Source: Euphorbia lathyris
Taxonomy: Eukaryota; Streptophyta; Magnoliopsida; Malpighiales; Euphorbiaceae
Direction: 5' to 3'
DNA: 64,000 nt
Assembly: GCF_963576675.1 (NCBI RefSeq)
Contig: NC_088910.1
Span: 103,878,807 to 103,942,806 of the forward strand
Position 1 is the stretch's first letter. Every line of letters begins with the position of its first letter. The translations under genes and the position numbers were made by a program. The notes beneath the pieces are model-generated. The model was not told where the DNA came from. It worked only from the letters and a program-made list of their open reading frames with translations, and did no database searches. Positions 1 through 10,410 of this stretch are shown here, in pieces.

Positions 1-1032
1 ATTAGTCCATGAGAAATTAGGGTGATTTCTCCAACCATTATTGTATGTGTTGGAATAAGGATTAGATTGCTTAAAATTTCCCACAAAGTTTGCACTAGCG
101 GTATCCCCAAGAAATGGGTTTGCCGCTTGACAATCCTCACTCTTATGTCCACTTAAACCACATAAATCACACAAATTATTTTGGTTCAAATTAGCCATTA
201 ATAGATCAAATTTTTTATTTAACTCATCAATGCCAGATCTTGATGACGAATCAACCAAATATGTTCCCGCTCTTGTTTCTAGGTTTTTCTCCGCTTGCCA
301 ATGAGAGCACCTTTCCGCCAATTCTTGGATTAAATCATAAGCCTCCGTTTGGGTCTTCTTAAGGATGTTTCCACCTGCGGCAGAATCAATTGTGGCACAG
401 TTAGCGGAAGATAAACCATTATAGAAAATACTAACCTGTTGCCACTTCTCAAATCCATGATGTGGGCATTTCTTCAATAGTCGACGCAATCGCTCCCACG
501 CATCATATAATGTCTCTCTCTCGGTTTGGCGAAAAGAACTTATCTCGTTTTTGTACATCGCCGTTTTAGATGGAGGGAAGTACTTAGCTAAGAATTTCTT
601 AACTAACTCATCCCATGTCCCAATGGATCCGGCCTCGAGAGAATCCAACCAGTCAGCTGCATCATCCCTTAAAGAAAAAGAAAACAATTTTAGTTTAATA
701 GCTTCTGGTGGTACCCCATTTTGCTTAAGCATAGAACAATGTTTAACAAATTTATTTAAATGGGAGTTTGGATCTTCTCTCGGATCTCCGCCAAATTGAC
801 CGGAGTTTTGTATAAGTTGGATCATTACCGGCTTGATCTCGAAGTTGTTTGCTCCAATGGTAGGTTCCACGATACTTGAATTCATGTCCAAACGGTTTGG
901 AGTGAGTAGATCCATGATGGAACGTTCCTCTTGCGCCATGTTTGCTCTTCGATTAGCCAAGTTCCTGTGGAAAGTACGCTCAATTTCAGGATCGGGCAAT
1001 AATAAAGGCCAACTTAAACTTCTTGTGTTCAT
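1..1032 (-). CDS. Athila-type Ty3/gypsy gag, partial (runs off the left edge)
   Basis: An open frame of 344 codons runs on the minus strand from an ATG at 1032 to the first base with no stop. It encodes a retrotransposon gag capsid protein, which packages element RNA in cytoplasmic particles. The capsid region (about residues 75-235) has the usual spaced W, Y and L residues, including a run resembling the DAWERLRRLL helix. A zinc knuckle of the C-X2-C-X4-H-X4-C type lies at about 130-173 (CDLCGLSGHKSEDC). A tRNA-Asp-like primer-binding site and a long LTR stand just upstream in this orientation, which fits the Athila lineage. The start is the first ATG after the leader. No break is visible in this part. 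Protease and pol must lie left of the window, so the state of the whole element is unknown. Confidence 0.85.
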   Translation of the reverse strand, partial: MNTRSLSWPLLLPDPEIERTFHRNLANRRANMAQEERSIMDLLTPNRLDMNSSIVEPTIGANNFEIKPVMIQLIQNSGQFGGDPREDPNSHLNKFVKHCSMLKQNGVPPEAIKLKLFSFSLRDDAADWLDSLEAGSIGTWDELVKKFLAKYFPPSKTAMYKNEISSFRQTERETLYDAWERLRRLLKKCPHHGFEKWQQVSIFYNGLSSANCATIDSAAGGNILKKTQTEAYDLIQELAERCSHWQAEKNLETRAGTYLVDSSSRSGIDELNKKFDLLMANLNQNNLCDLCGLSGHKSEDCQAANPFLGDTASANFVGNFKQSNPYSNTYNNGWRNHPNFSWTN

Positions 1033-1108
1033 AAAACAACAAAAAAAAGGAAAATAAAACGTCTAAATTAATAGAAGCTCGACTAGATTAATATTATAAT
1101 TCTACTAT

Positions 1109-1127
1109 CCCCGGCAACGACGCTAAA
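1109..1127 (-). promoter_or_regulatory. Primer-binding site of the Athila-type element
   Basis: Read on the minus strand this is GCGTCGTTGCCGGGGA, about one base away from the tRNA-Asp complement used by Athila elements. It lies a few bases inside the LTR end at 1132, where a minus-strand primer-binding site should be. Confidence 0.7.
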
Positions 1128-1131
1128 AACT

Positions 1132-3038
1132 TGATGCGCGTTTTACGTATACGTGCATGTGAAGGCAAGTGTACCTTAGTCGTGTATCAAGTAATAAAGT
1201 GAAAGTAGAGTATCGTTCCCACGAGGATGGTGATTATAAGTACTAATCTCTTTGCTTACTATCTATTATTTAAACAACCGAAATGTAGAGTTCGTTGGAC
1301 AACCAAGCTAAGACTTAAGCAAAAAGTGAAATAAAAATTACACAAATTAAGTGAGAGATTACTTATAATAAAAGAAACTAAGGCTTTTAGCTTCACTTAA
1401 CCTCTTTGCTTGGTAATAACACTTAACCCCTTTTAAGTTGTTTTATCCTTCTTAAGATGGCGATTTTTCTTATTAACTATTAGTTCTCGAGATTGGTTCT
1501 AAACTCTTGAGTAATTAGTTTCCATTGGTCCGGCTCAAGTAATTAATCAAGAGAAGCATTAAGTCTTCTTAGTTCCAAACCTTCGATTTATTACTTTCCT
1601 TTGGTCCGGCTCAAGTAATAAATCTAAGATTTGTAATAAGATTTAATCTAAACCTTTTTAACCTACTTTACCTTGGTCCGACTAAAGTGATTACTTAAGA
1701 TTCAAGAAAAGACCGCTCAAGTAATTAGTTCTAAACTTTCGATTAATTACTTTTCCTTGGTCCGGCTCAAGTAATTAATCCAAAGAAGCATTAAGTTTTC
1801 TTATTTCCAAACCTTCGATTTATTACTTTCCCTTGGTCCGACTCAAGTAATAAATCTAAGATTTGTAATAAGATTCATGAAAAACCTTGGAAAATCAATA
1901 AGCCACACTAAATGGTCATTAGGTCCAACTTATGAATTTCGATTAATCAATTTAATCACGATCAATATAAACGATTAATTATACCCAAGTAGAGAGTTGG
2001 CCCATCTCCTACAAGCATTAAGAATCATAAGTTAGTTCTTAAAAGGGATAAAGATAACTTAAATAGGTTAAACGTAATTACCACATAATTAAGGTTAAGA
2101 TCCGCTTTTAGCCTTAGTTAAGGGGGTTTTAGCCCATGATTAGATTAAAACACACCTTAATAAGATAGATAATGGAGTTCATAGTAATAAAAGAGATTAA
2201 AGTTTAGAAGAAACCGTAGTGACGATTGTCGAATGAACTTTTTCGATAACTTAAAACTTACTTTTATTGAATGAACTCTTGCACAAACAACAACTTGAGT
2301 ACAATAACAACAATTATAATAACACAAACAACTGATTTTTGAAGAGAAAAATCAGCAAAGTAACATTATAGAGGGAGAAGTTAAGCCTAAGCTTGGTGTG
2401 TCTTCAAATGGCACCCAAGGCCTCCTTTTATAATAAAATGGCACACATAATTCCAAAGACCAAGTCATCCTTATGGCCTCCCACTCCTTATCATCTGAAT
2501 TTAGCATTTAAGAGGGCATGGGGGAAGATTTTAATAATTTAGGAGTTGAGATGTGAAAGGAATCTTAGGCTTCAACATATTCATCAATTTTGGATAATTT
2601 TCTGGGCCTGATGCACTTCGAATTTGGAGATGATTATTATTAGACATTTGTTCATCTTTCTCTTAGCTTTCCAACGCATTTTGAATCGCCTCAATCCGAG
2701 TCCGTATGAGGGAGATAAGTTGAAAATACGAAAATGTGTCAAATCTGTCCTAGTGTGAACAATTGGACTTTATTTTACAGCACCTATCCGCGACGAAGTG
2801 CACGCTGGGTGTCACTAAAACTCCTTTTTTCTGGTCCATTTTACTCCCGAGTTGCCGCCTTAAGCCCCGACTTGGTTATTTGTGCCGAAAACCTTGCGAA
2901 AGTGCCTAAAAAACACACAAATTGGCTTAGATACATAAAATAAAGAAAATATACAAAAACCACTATTAAAATTTATTAAAATGGTACAAAATAACTAGTA
3001 ATTAAATACTAAAAATGCTATAAATTACGACGATAACA
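1132..3038 (-). repeat. 5' LTR of the Athila-type element (about 1.9 kb)
   Basis: Read on the minus strand, the LTR starts TGTTATCG at 3038 and ends CGCGCATCA at 1132, giving TG...CA termini. The length fits Athila LTRs. The right boundary is sharp because copia RNase H coding sequence resumes at once. A TATA-like box on the minus strand (TTATAAAAGG, about 2428-2437) may be the element's promoter. The part at 1485-1880 contains an imperfect repeat of about 80 bp, five times marked by TTGGTCCG. The matching LTR is outside the window. Confidence 0.75.
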
Positions 3039-3316
3039 GCTTTCCTTTACCCACTCCGGTCCAATTATGGTGTGATAATGTTGGAGCAATTTATCTCACT
3101 TCAAATCCAGTTTTTCATGCTCGTATGAAACACATTGAGCTAGATTATCATTTTGTTCGTGAACAAGTTCACAAAGAATTTCTCAGTGTCAGATTTATTC
3201 CAACCGATGATCAGGTTGCAGACATACTCACCAAGCCGCTAGCTCCGGCTCGCTTCACGATGCTACGCTCTCGCCTCTTTGTTCGTGCCTTCCATCGACT
3301 TGAGAGGGGGTGTTAG
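3038..3316 (+). pseudogene. Ty1/copia RNase H C-terminal tail
   Basis: The reading frame matches the end of copia RNase H: the LWCDN box, a [17 protein letters not shown] segment, and the terminal DILTKPL motif, followed by a stop at 3314-3316. The rest of the polyprotein is missing because the Athila-type element interrupts it at 3038. It is not a working gene; it is the 3' end of an older copia element. A G-rich polypurine tract and the LTR follow directly. Confidence 0.85.
3301..3310 (+). promoter_or_regulatory. Polypurine tract of the old copia element
   Basis: TGAGAGGGGG directly precedes the LTR start TGTTAGAG at 3311. This is the expected site for plus-strand priming in reverse transcription. 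Confidence 0.7.
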
Positions 3317-3487
3317 AGATAATGTTCATATTATCTCTATAAATAGATTCTTATCTAGTTAGAGTTTCAATTTGTCTATATCCCTAGCTAGGTATAGTTT
3401 CAATACTATTATACTTGTGTATTGTATTCCTATACAAACTACTATTGGCTCACTATAAATACAAGGCCTCTGAGCCATAATCATTAA
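3311..3487 (+). repeat. Old copia 3' LTR, left part
   Basis: The LTR begins TGTTAGAG and includes a TATAAATA box near 3455. It is cut after TAA at 3485-3487 by the Harbinger-like element and resumes at 16165. Joined, the two parts give an LTR of about 259 bp. Confidence 0.75.
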
Positions 3488-3825
3488 GGGGGTGTTTGTT
3501 TAAGTAAAAATACACCATGGAATTATGTTTGGTTAATGATAATTAGCTATGGAATGGGAATAAAATTCCCATTAACTCATTCCCCCTTACCACCATGTTA
3601 ATGAAGTTTGATTCCCGAGGAATCAAATTGAAATCTAATTACCTCATTTTTTCTATTAAAAATACAAAAAATCCCAAGTTTTTTTAATATAATAAGCAGT
3701 TATTGTACAAAATAAAAATAACCCACCACGATTTGTAACTACCTATGTACTAGATAAAATAAAAAAAGTAACTATCACATATATATATATATATAAGTAA
3801 CTATTCCATATACTTTAATACAATA

Positions 3826-4107
3826 TAATCAGGTATGCGAACACAGTGATCCTGGTCTTCGGCGATGTCTTCTGGCTTGCCGACGGCTCGTCCCTGCACC
3901 GGAAAGGGTCCCTACGGATACTCCGACGAGCAAGACAGTTAGTTGCTCAAGAAAATCTATTAACCGAATGTGCAAGTGATAGAAAGATTTACCCGCCCCC
4001 CAGCTTCCAATGTGAGCTGTGTATTTATAGAGGGTGCTTGGGTCCTGGGCCCTTTTGCCTTTTGGGCCTTCCTGGGCCTTTGGGCCCATGATTCATATCC
4101 CGAATCA
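3826..4107 (-). repeat. 3' LTR of the Tat/Ogre element
   Basis: This 282-bp LTR runs from TAATCAGG to CGAATCA on the plus strand and matches 14611-14892 with four transitions. On the minus strand it starts TGATTCGGG. Confidence 0.9.
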
Positions 4108-4124
4108 AGTAGTCCCCCCCACCG
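4108..4124 (-). promoter_or_regulatory. Polypurine tract of the Tat/Ogre element
   Basis: On the minus strand a run of seven G followed by ACTACT ends exactly at the 3' LTR boundary. This is the expected plus-strand primer. Confidence 0.65.
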
Positions 4125-4366
4125 AAGAGCTAAGTCGAGTATTTAATGCGAGAAGATAGGGTTGTGCATCCGTTTCCCGCAGGGATAAATGGTGTTCAGC
4201 CGTAAAGAGGGCTCCTCGGATTAATGTGGGAAAAACCTTTGGGATTACTGCATGCGTGTCTTATTTATAGCACCGCATTGATTGCGCCTGTACTTTAATC
4301 ACTCGTGCGCCGTAAGAATTTATTGCAAAATCAGAGTTGTGCCGGCGCCTTTTTTCCTCCCCCAAC

Positions 4367-4374
4367 TATAAATA
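4367..4374 (+). promoter_or_regulatory. TATA box of antisense gene 1
   Basis: TATAAATA lies about 300 bp before the ATG of the plus-strand gene and just inside the 3' LTR. It faces into the element, opposite to the genomic transcript. Confidence 0.55.
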
Positions 4375-4664
4375 CTAGGAGGGATGAGACGAAATTTCTT
4401 TACTTCATTTTTCAAATTTGTTTGAGAGGAAAAAAAAACTCTGCTTGCTTTCGTTTTCTGCGGTCTCTTCCTCCTGCGATCGTGTCAGCCTGTCTCTACT
4501 TGTTCGCGCGGTAAGCATCCGGCGGTTATTCGATACCTATTGCTCGTCGGGAGTTTTCTTACGTCAGAGTTTGTCGTATCTTTTGCTGAGGTTAGTCGTA
4601 TAATCCCTTAGCCTTGGTTTTTGCGTTTTTCTTTGCTTTATTTCGACTTCTGGGGAGGGGTATT

Positions 4665-7275
4665 ATGTCAGAGGGTTCTTCACGGGGAGCCCTAAGCAGA
4701 CTGCCGCCGGTTGCCCCTGGTGACTTCACGCTTCGAGATTCTTCACGGACGCGAATGGTATCGCGAAAAAGGCGAGCTGAAAAGGATAGTGGAGATAGCG
4801 CAGCGGTCGGTGCGGCGAAGAAAAGGAAGAAATCCGTTGTTCGCCCGCTGCCTACAGTCGATCGTCCAGCCGGAGGCGTTGCCGCCGGCGTTCTAGAGGT
4901 GGTGGTGGTTGTGCCGGAGGGTTTGATTACTGCAGAGCGGCCCCTTGCCGCGATTTACGAGGAAATACGTAAGAGAGTGTGGACGCGATCTCCCGGTGCT
5001 TCCGGTAGCGAGGGTAAACGTTTTGAGAGAGCCGAGCGTCCTAAGAGGCCGGAGTCCCTTTCGGTCGAAGATGCCTATAGTATAATCGTCGCAGCAGACC
5101 TGCCGGCGATATCTGCGGTGTACCGACTCGGAGAGCCCTATGAATTAGTAGCTTTGGGTGAAGAGAATAGAGCCCATTATGCGGGTAGCGCGAATGAGCT
5201 CATCATTTACGAAGAGCAATTAGAATCGGGGATGCGGCTGCCGCTCCTACCCTTTTTTGTGGAGGTATTGAAGGAATATGATTTGTGTCCTGGGCAAATA
5301 CATCCGAATGGCTGAAGAATGATGGTCGCCTTCTATTCGCTGTGTCGATCTGCCGGGTATCGGGCAACAGGTCTAGTCTTCCGTGAGTTTTTTAAACTGA
5401 GCAAAGGGCAGAGATCTCAACATGTCACGTTCTCCCACCAGAAATTCAAGGTGATGGGTGGGTTGAAGGATAAACTGTCCGAATACCGTCACCGCTTCTT
5501 TTTGGTGAGGAAGCTTGATGGGGATTTTCCCTTTCGGGTTGTGTGGAACGACGACCCCATGGATTCCAGTCGGTGGCTGAAAACCCGACCAAAGCTCCCA
5601 TTCGAGGAGAATTTGGTGACGCATTTGAAAGGTCTTCCGACGGACAAAGATCATAAGCAGGACGTAGATGAGTTAGTTCGTCATTTTCTGGCCGCTGGTT
5701 ATTACATTTGGAATAAATGGCGGATGGCCGAACTCAGAGGGTGGTCGACTGCGGATTTTGAGAAATGGAAACGGGGCTATAACTTCAAAGCTGGGGAACT
5801 GGCGGAATTGGAGGCGATCTCCGTAAATGTTGCCGTTGTAGGTGAGGGGCTGGGATCTTATTCTGCCTTGTGAATTATGTCGTATATAATATGTTGTTTG
5901 TTATTCGGAAATCTGATGCTTTCCCCTTTTTGTGCGTGCAGGTCCAGGAGATCCCCGTGTCAGTATGGATTTTGACCCTAACGAATTCAGTGTCGGTCTG
6001 GAGACCGCTGATGAGGCATTCGGAGGAGTTTCAGGTTCATTGGTTTCGTATTCCTCGCTCGAGGATGCGAACCAAGTGGTGCAAAGCATGGGAGGGGTTC
6101 TCGATGCGCGGGAAGATGCTGACGGGGTAGTTGATGTCCCGCAAGGAAAGCCTGTGGCTGATCCAGTTGCCCAAGAACCTGAGGGAAATGAGGGGATGAT
6201 CGCTCTTGAAGAAGAGACAGGTGGTAGTCCGACCCATGGGGTGCTTGCTCGGAAAAGAAAGAGGGATACGGGGAAAGCCGTTGATGAATATGTGGCTGGG
6301 GAGAAGTCCGCTGGGGAAGATGTTGCCGGGGCCAGCGAGGGTGTCAAGAAACCCTGTTCTGATGGCGGGACCGAGCTATCCGCTGATGTGCCGGATCGAG
6401 TATGGGATCATCCGGAAATGGTCAAGAGGATGGAAATGAAAATTTCCAAGTTCAGGGATTATATTATGAACTTGTCAGTGCATTCCGATATGATGACTTC
6501 CGACCTGGCTCGCGCGATGGCCCGTGTGGCCAGGGTTCCCGGTGAGCATCAGCGGATGGAGGGGGCTTCAAAAATGAACTTGGGCCTGGAGACCTTATCG
6601 GCCCTTGGTGTGGTGAGTTCTCCTATTCGCACTTTCAGCCTTGTTTAATTTCTTGCAAGCTTTTTGTCTTCTAATTTTTGTTCTCGTATGCAGTCTATCC
6701 AGAACGCAACCCGAGTTTTCGACATGTGCGTTAATGACGAACAAGTTTTTCGTGATATGGAAGAGGGTTTGCGGAGATCTGTCGCTGATCTCGAGGAAGC
6801 GAATAAGAACTTGGCGGCTGCGCGGGAGCTTCTGGATCATCGCGAGGCTGAGATTACCGTTTTGTCTGAGAAGCTGAAAGTAGAGACGGCTAGTCGAGTG
6901 GAGCTTTCTCAGAGGTTGAAACAAAATGTCGAGGAGATTTGTGCATATCGGGTGTTGCTCAGGATGGCAGTTGGGTGGACTCGTCGAGTAGCGGAGATTT
7001 TGAAAGAGAAAATGGGACGGGCAGCAGTGCTAGCCGAGGAGAACGACTCTCTTAAGCGACAACTGGAAGCTATGCGCAAAGAGGCTACTGATCTTCGCGC
7101 TCTCGCTGGTCAGCGCGAGGAGAAACTCATAAAACTGGACCGCATGATGCTGATTACCGCAGCTCATTCCGCGGGTTACAACGTTCCCCCGGAGGTGATT
7201 TTTGCTCCGAATGTCTACGATAAAGCTGCCCAGGCGAAGGCTGTTAAGTTTTGTGGTCGTTTCAAGAAGCAGTAG
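4665..7275 (+). pseudogene. Antisense gene 1 of the Tat element (Transposase_28-like, coiled coil, two introns)
   Basis: A plus-strand gene lies antisense to the element's genome. Exons are 4665-5841, 5942-6612 and 6694-7275. Both introns (100 and 81 bp) have GT...AG ends and the phases join correctly. Exon 1 starts with a basic, Ser-rich region. It then holds the pattern of the plant 'putative gypsy type transposon' domain (PF04195), recognisable at PGQIHPNG and MMVAFYSLCRSAGY. Exon 2 is acidic and low in complexity. Exon 3 is a long predicted coiled coil (about 6740-7140). One TGA at 5313-5315, inside the conserved domain, breaks the frame, so this copy is scored as a pseudogene. Tat, Grande and Retand elements are known to carry antisense ORFs of this kind. 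Their function is unknown; a structural or nucleic-acid-binding role is only inference. Confidence 0.75.
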
Positions 7276-7432
7276 GCAGTCTGTACTTTGCTGATTTTGC
7301 TTTTCCAAGATGTAATGATGATTCATACAATCTGAATCTTTTTTGTGATATTGTATTGCTCCTAATTATGTTCTGCCTGTTGATGTGATTGTGGTTCATT
7401 GTGATGTCTTTCATGTCTTTTCTTCGTTGTTC

Positions 7433-7440
7433 TATAAATA
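7433..7440 (+). promoter_or_regulatory. TATA box of antisense gene 2
   Basis: TATAAATA lies 87 bp upstream of the ATG at 7520, so transcription should start near 7465. That position excludes the longer reading frame from 7454. Confidence 0.55.
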
Positions 7441-7519
7441 GGAGCCGGATTTTTTGGTATGGACTTGCAACTCGTCTTTCACCCCTTCGCTTCCTTCTTT
7501 AGATAATTTCTTAGGGAGA

Positions 7520-8209
7520 ATGTCACTTCGGGACGTGGTCGATCCAGCCCGAGTGTTGGAGGTGCAGAAGGCAATATCGGCGATGCCGCATCCCTATGTT
7601 TATTGCCCCCCGACTGAGGAAAATGATGCGGAGAGGAAGGTGAGGTACTCGTCCCCTGTCTGGATGAACCGGGACTGGGCCTCGCAAAGGAGAAAAGTGG
7701 AGAGTGAGAATTCCGTTCCTTATACCGAATCTGTCACCGATTCCTGTGAGGTTGTTGTCAGCGCACTTTCTACAACAGAAAAGAAAATATGGTCTCATGA
7801 GGGCATCGGGTATCTCCTCCCCGATGAGACCGTCGCTCCGGTGCTCAATCTGCATCCTTCCTGGATCAAGAGGCTTCTAGCCGATGAGATGGAAAGGGTG
7901 ATGAACTTGCCCCACGAGGTGGAGTACCGTCGGGTAGGGCATCATGCTTCACCAACGCGTCCATATGGACCGACGTTCATCGATCCCATCAAACCGCGCA
8001 GCGTGGTTTTCCTGGAGTTTGTGAGGCAGGGTAGCCTGGGTCCTGTTCCTGCTAACCCTAACCATCGCGTGACCCATGTGGGCAAAGCCTGTTTGTATCA
8101 TAGGCAAAACGGCCATAATACCGATGAGTGCGTGGACTGGAGAGCGATGCATCAAGATTTGATGGATGAGGAGGCAATCCCGGACCCTGATCGTCCTAAA
8201 CCCATCTGA
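7520..8209 (+). CDS. Antisense gene 2 of the Tat element, with a gag-like zinc knuckle
   Basis: An intact frame of 229 codons runs on the plus strand behind its own TATA box. I know no named family for the whole protein. Near the C-terminus (about 8090-8135) it has C-X2-H-X4-H-X4-C in the context CLYHRQNGHNTDEC. This matches the position pattern of the element's own gag knuckle (CKYHRSSGHSTEN), where the last Cys is now Tyr. The resemblance suggests that a gag segment was copied in inverse orientation long ago, or that the two knuckles converged. The central part is rich in charged residues, with no signal peptide or membrane segment. The ATG at 7520 is chosen from the TATA spacing. Protein function is unknown; nucleic-acid binding is likely from the knuckle only. 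Confidence 0.6.
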   Translation: MSLRDVVDPARVLEVQKAISAMPHPYVYCPPTEENDAERKVRYSSPVWMNRDWASQRRKVESENSVPYTESVTDSCEVVVSALSTTEKKIWSHEGIGYLLPDETVAPVLNLHPSWIKRLLADEMERVMNLPHEVEYRRVGHHASPTRPYGPTFIDPIKPRSVVFLEFVRQGSLGPVPANPNHRVTHVGKACLYHRQNGHNTDECVDWRAMHQDLMDEEAIPDPDRPKPI

Positions 8210-8420
8210 ATGTTTGTGTTGTTTATCCGGTTTGGTGCAGCCCTAGTAGTTTCTGTAATGGCTCTATGTAGTAGTGCCTTTGTTTGTGGTGTAAGATCGT
8301 CGTTGTCTTTGTAATTTGCCATTTTATTTCAATCTATGTGTCATGTGAGATGACCTGAAAGTTGAGAGTTTTTTATGTTTATGCTTGGATTAGGCGTATT
8401 CCATCTCGTTTGTATTAGGC

Positions 8421-9243
8421 GTTCGATATGATCGAAAAGCCGTAAAGGTCAGCACTTAAATGCTTGGTTGGCGGAGAACATGATAGGGTTCTGCTCGCCA
8501 AAAATCGTTAACCAAATGATAGTTAGACGATGTAGGAAGCGTTCGATATGATCGAAGAGCTTTAATATTTTGCATTTGAATGCTTAGTTGGCGAAGAACA
8601 CGATAGGGTTCTGCTCGCCCAAAATCGTTAACCAAATGATAGTTAGACGATGTAGGAAGCGTTCGATATGATCGAAGAGCTTTAATGTTTTGCATTTGAA
8701 TGCTTAGTTGGCGGAGAACGCGATAGGGTTCTGCTCACCCAAAATCATTAACCAAATGATAGTTAGACGATGTAGGAGGCGTTCGATATGATCGAAGAGC
8801 CTTTTAGCATTCGAATGCTTAGTTGGCGGAGAACGCGATAGGGTTCTGCTCGCCCAAAATCGTTAACCAAATGATAGTTAGACGATGTAGGAGGCGTTCG
8901 ATATGATCTAAGAGACTTAATGTTTTGCATTTGAATGCTTAGTTGGCGGAGAACGCGATAGGGTTCTGCTCGCCCAAAATCGTTAACCAAATGATAGTTA
9001 GACAATGTAGGAGGCGTTCGATATGATCGAAGAGCCTTTTAGCATTCGAATGCTTAGTTGGCGGAGAACGCGATAGGGTTTTGCTCGCCCAAAATCGTTA
9101 ACCAAATGATAGTTAGACGATGTAGGAGGCGTTCGATATGATCGAAGAGCCTTAATGTTTAGCATTCGAATGCTTAGTTGGCGGAGAACGCGATAAGGTT
9201 CTGCTCGCCCAAAATCGTTAACCAAATGATAGTTAGACGATGC
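8421..9243. repeat. 118-bp tandem repeat in the Tat element's 3' region (7 units)
   Basis: Units start at 8421, 8541, 8661, 8781, 8896, 9016 and 9131, so the period is 115-120 bp. Each begins GTTCGATATGATCGAA, itself a near-palindrome, and includes ACCAAATGATAGTTAGACGATG. Short open frames in the minus strand come from the repeat and are not genes. Tandem repeats in this place are typical of Tat/Ogre elements and can seed satellite DNA. Confidence 0.9.
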
Positions 9244-9276
9244 AACCAAAATATTGTGAAACATGATTTGCGTATA

Positions 9277-10410
9277 TTATTGATAATATCTTTTTAACGT
9301 TTGGACATTCCAGCTATTGTCGTAAACCAATCCGTCCAGAGAGGCAATTTTGTAAGCTTCGTTGTGGAGAACAATGTCGATTTTGTACGGACCCTCCCAT
9401 GATTGGCCGAGCTTTCCTTGAGCTAAAGGGGACTGCGCAGCTGCGGCGTCTCTGAGCACAAGGTCCCCGACCTGAAAAGTGCAGGGGCGAACTCTTCTAT
9501 CGTGATAGCGCGCGATATTCTGCTTATGGGCCGTGATGTGTAACAGAGCATCAAGACGCTCTTCTTCGAGTCGGTCGCCAGCTTCCTTGAGCTCTGCACT
9601 GTTGTCGATCTCTTCAAAATTGGTCTGTCGGGGGGAGCGAAGAATGACTTCAGATGGGGTCATTGCTTCTGACCCATAGGCGAGGAAAAAGGGGGTACGA
9701 CCTGTTCCCGTATGCGGGGTGGTGCGGTATGACCATAAGATTGCCGCAATGTGATCGGGCCATGCTCTGCCCTGGTCGGTTAACCGTGCTTTGATCCCTC
9801 GAAGGAGCGTTCGGTTGCTAACTTCCGTGAGGCTGTTGCTCTGAGGGTGAGCTACCGATGTGTATCGGCCTTTGATACCCCAGTCCGCGCAGAAGTCGCG
9901 AAACTGATTACAGTCGAACTGCTTCCCATTGTCAGTGATGAAGGAATGGGGGACCTCGAAACGGTAAATAATAGCTCGCTTGAGAAAACTGATGACGTTG
10001 TCAGCGGTTATCTTGGCAAGGGCTTCAGCTTCGATCCATTTGGTAAAATGATCGACTGCCACAACCACGAAACGCTTTTACGCTAAAGCCATTGGAAAAG
10101 GGCCGAGCAGGTCAATACCCCATACTGCGAATGGCCATGGTATGATGATACCTTTGAATGGGGCCGTCGGGGCGTGATGGGTATTGGCGTGTAGTTGACA
10201 TGCCTGATAACTGCGAACCAGGCGCGTTGCGTTGGAATCCATGGTCTGCCAGTAGAACCCCTGGAGCCGGGCCTTCTTCACAATTGTGCGGGCTCCCTGA
10301 TGCGAGCTACATACACCCTAGTGAATTTCCTTAAGACAGTGATCTCCCTCTTCCTCAGATATACAACGCAACCAGGGATGCGTGGCTGATTTGTGGTAAA
10401 GTAAGCCATC
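9277..10410 (-). pseudogene. Integrase of the Tat/Ogre element, broken by stops
   Basis: The minus frame continues that of RNase H and encodes integrase, which inserts element cDNA into chromosomes. The N-terminal HHCC zinc-finger part is at about 10250-10380. The catalytic core shows Asp in AVDHFTKW, Asp in FITDNGKQF and Glu in the HPQSNSLTEVSNRT segment. The C-terminal part ends with the tyrosine- and tryptophan-containing GPYKI and LKRYY segments. In-frame stops stand at 10318-10320 and 10078-10080, and the frame ends at 9277-9279. All three catalytic residues remain, but the stops prevent a full product. Confidence 0.85.

Noticed and set aside
3829..4091. Open frames on both strands in the Tat LTRs (also 14614-14876)
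   Set aside because: They coincide with the LTR copies and lack any domain; LTR sequence explains them.
5901..6347. Minus-strand frame of 148 codons
   Set aside because: Shadow of antisense gene 1 exon 2; Ser/Pro/Thr-rich output is typical of a reverse reading of acidic coding sequence.
8421..9243. CRISPR-like array
   Set aside because: The repeated unit is the whole 118 bp with no unique spacers, and the genome is a plant's.
8456..9264. Minus-strand open frames of about 80 codons with YHLVNDFGRAEPYRVLRQLSI
   Set aside because: They are translations of the 118-bp tandem repeat and recur with its period.
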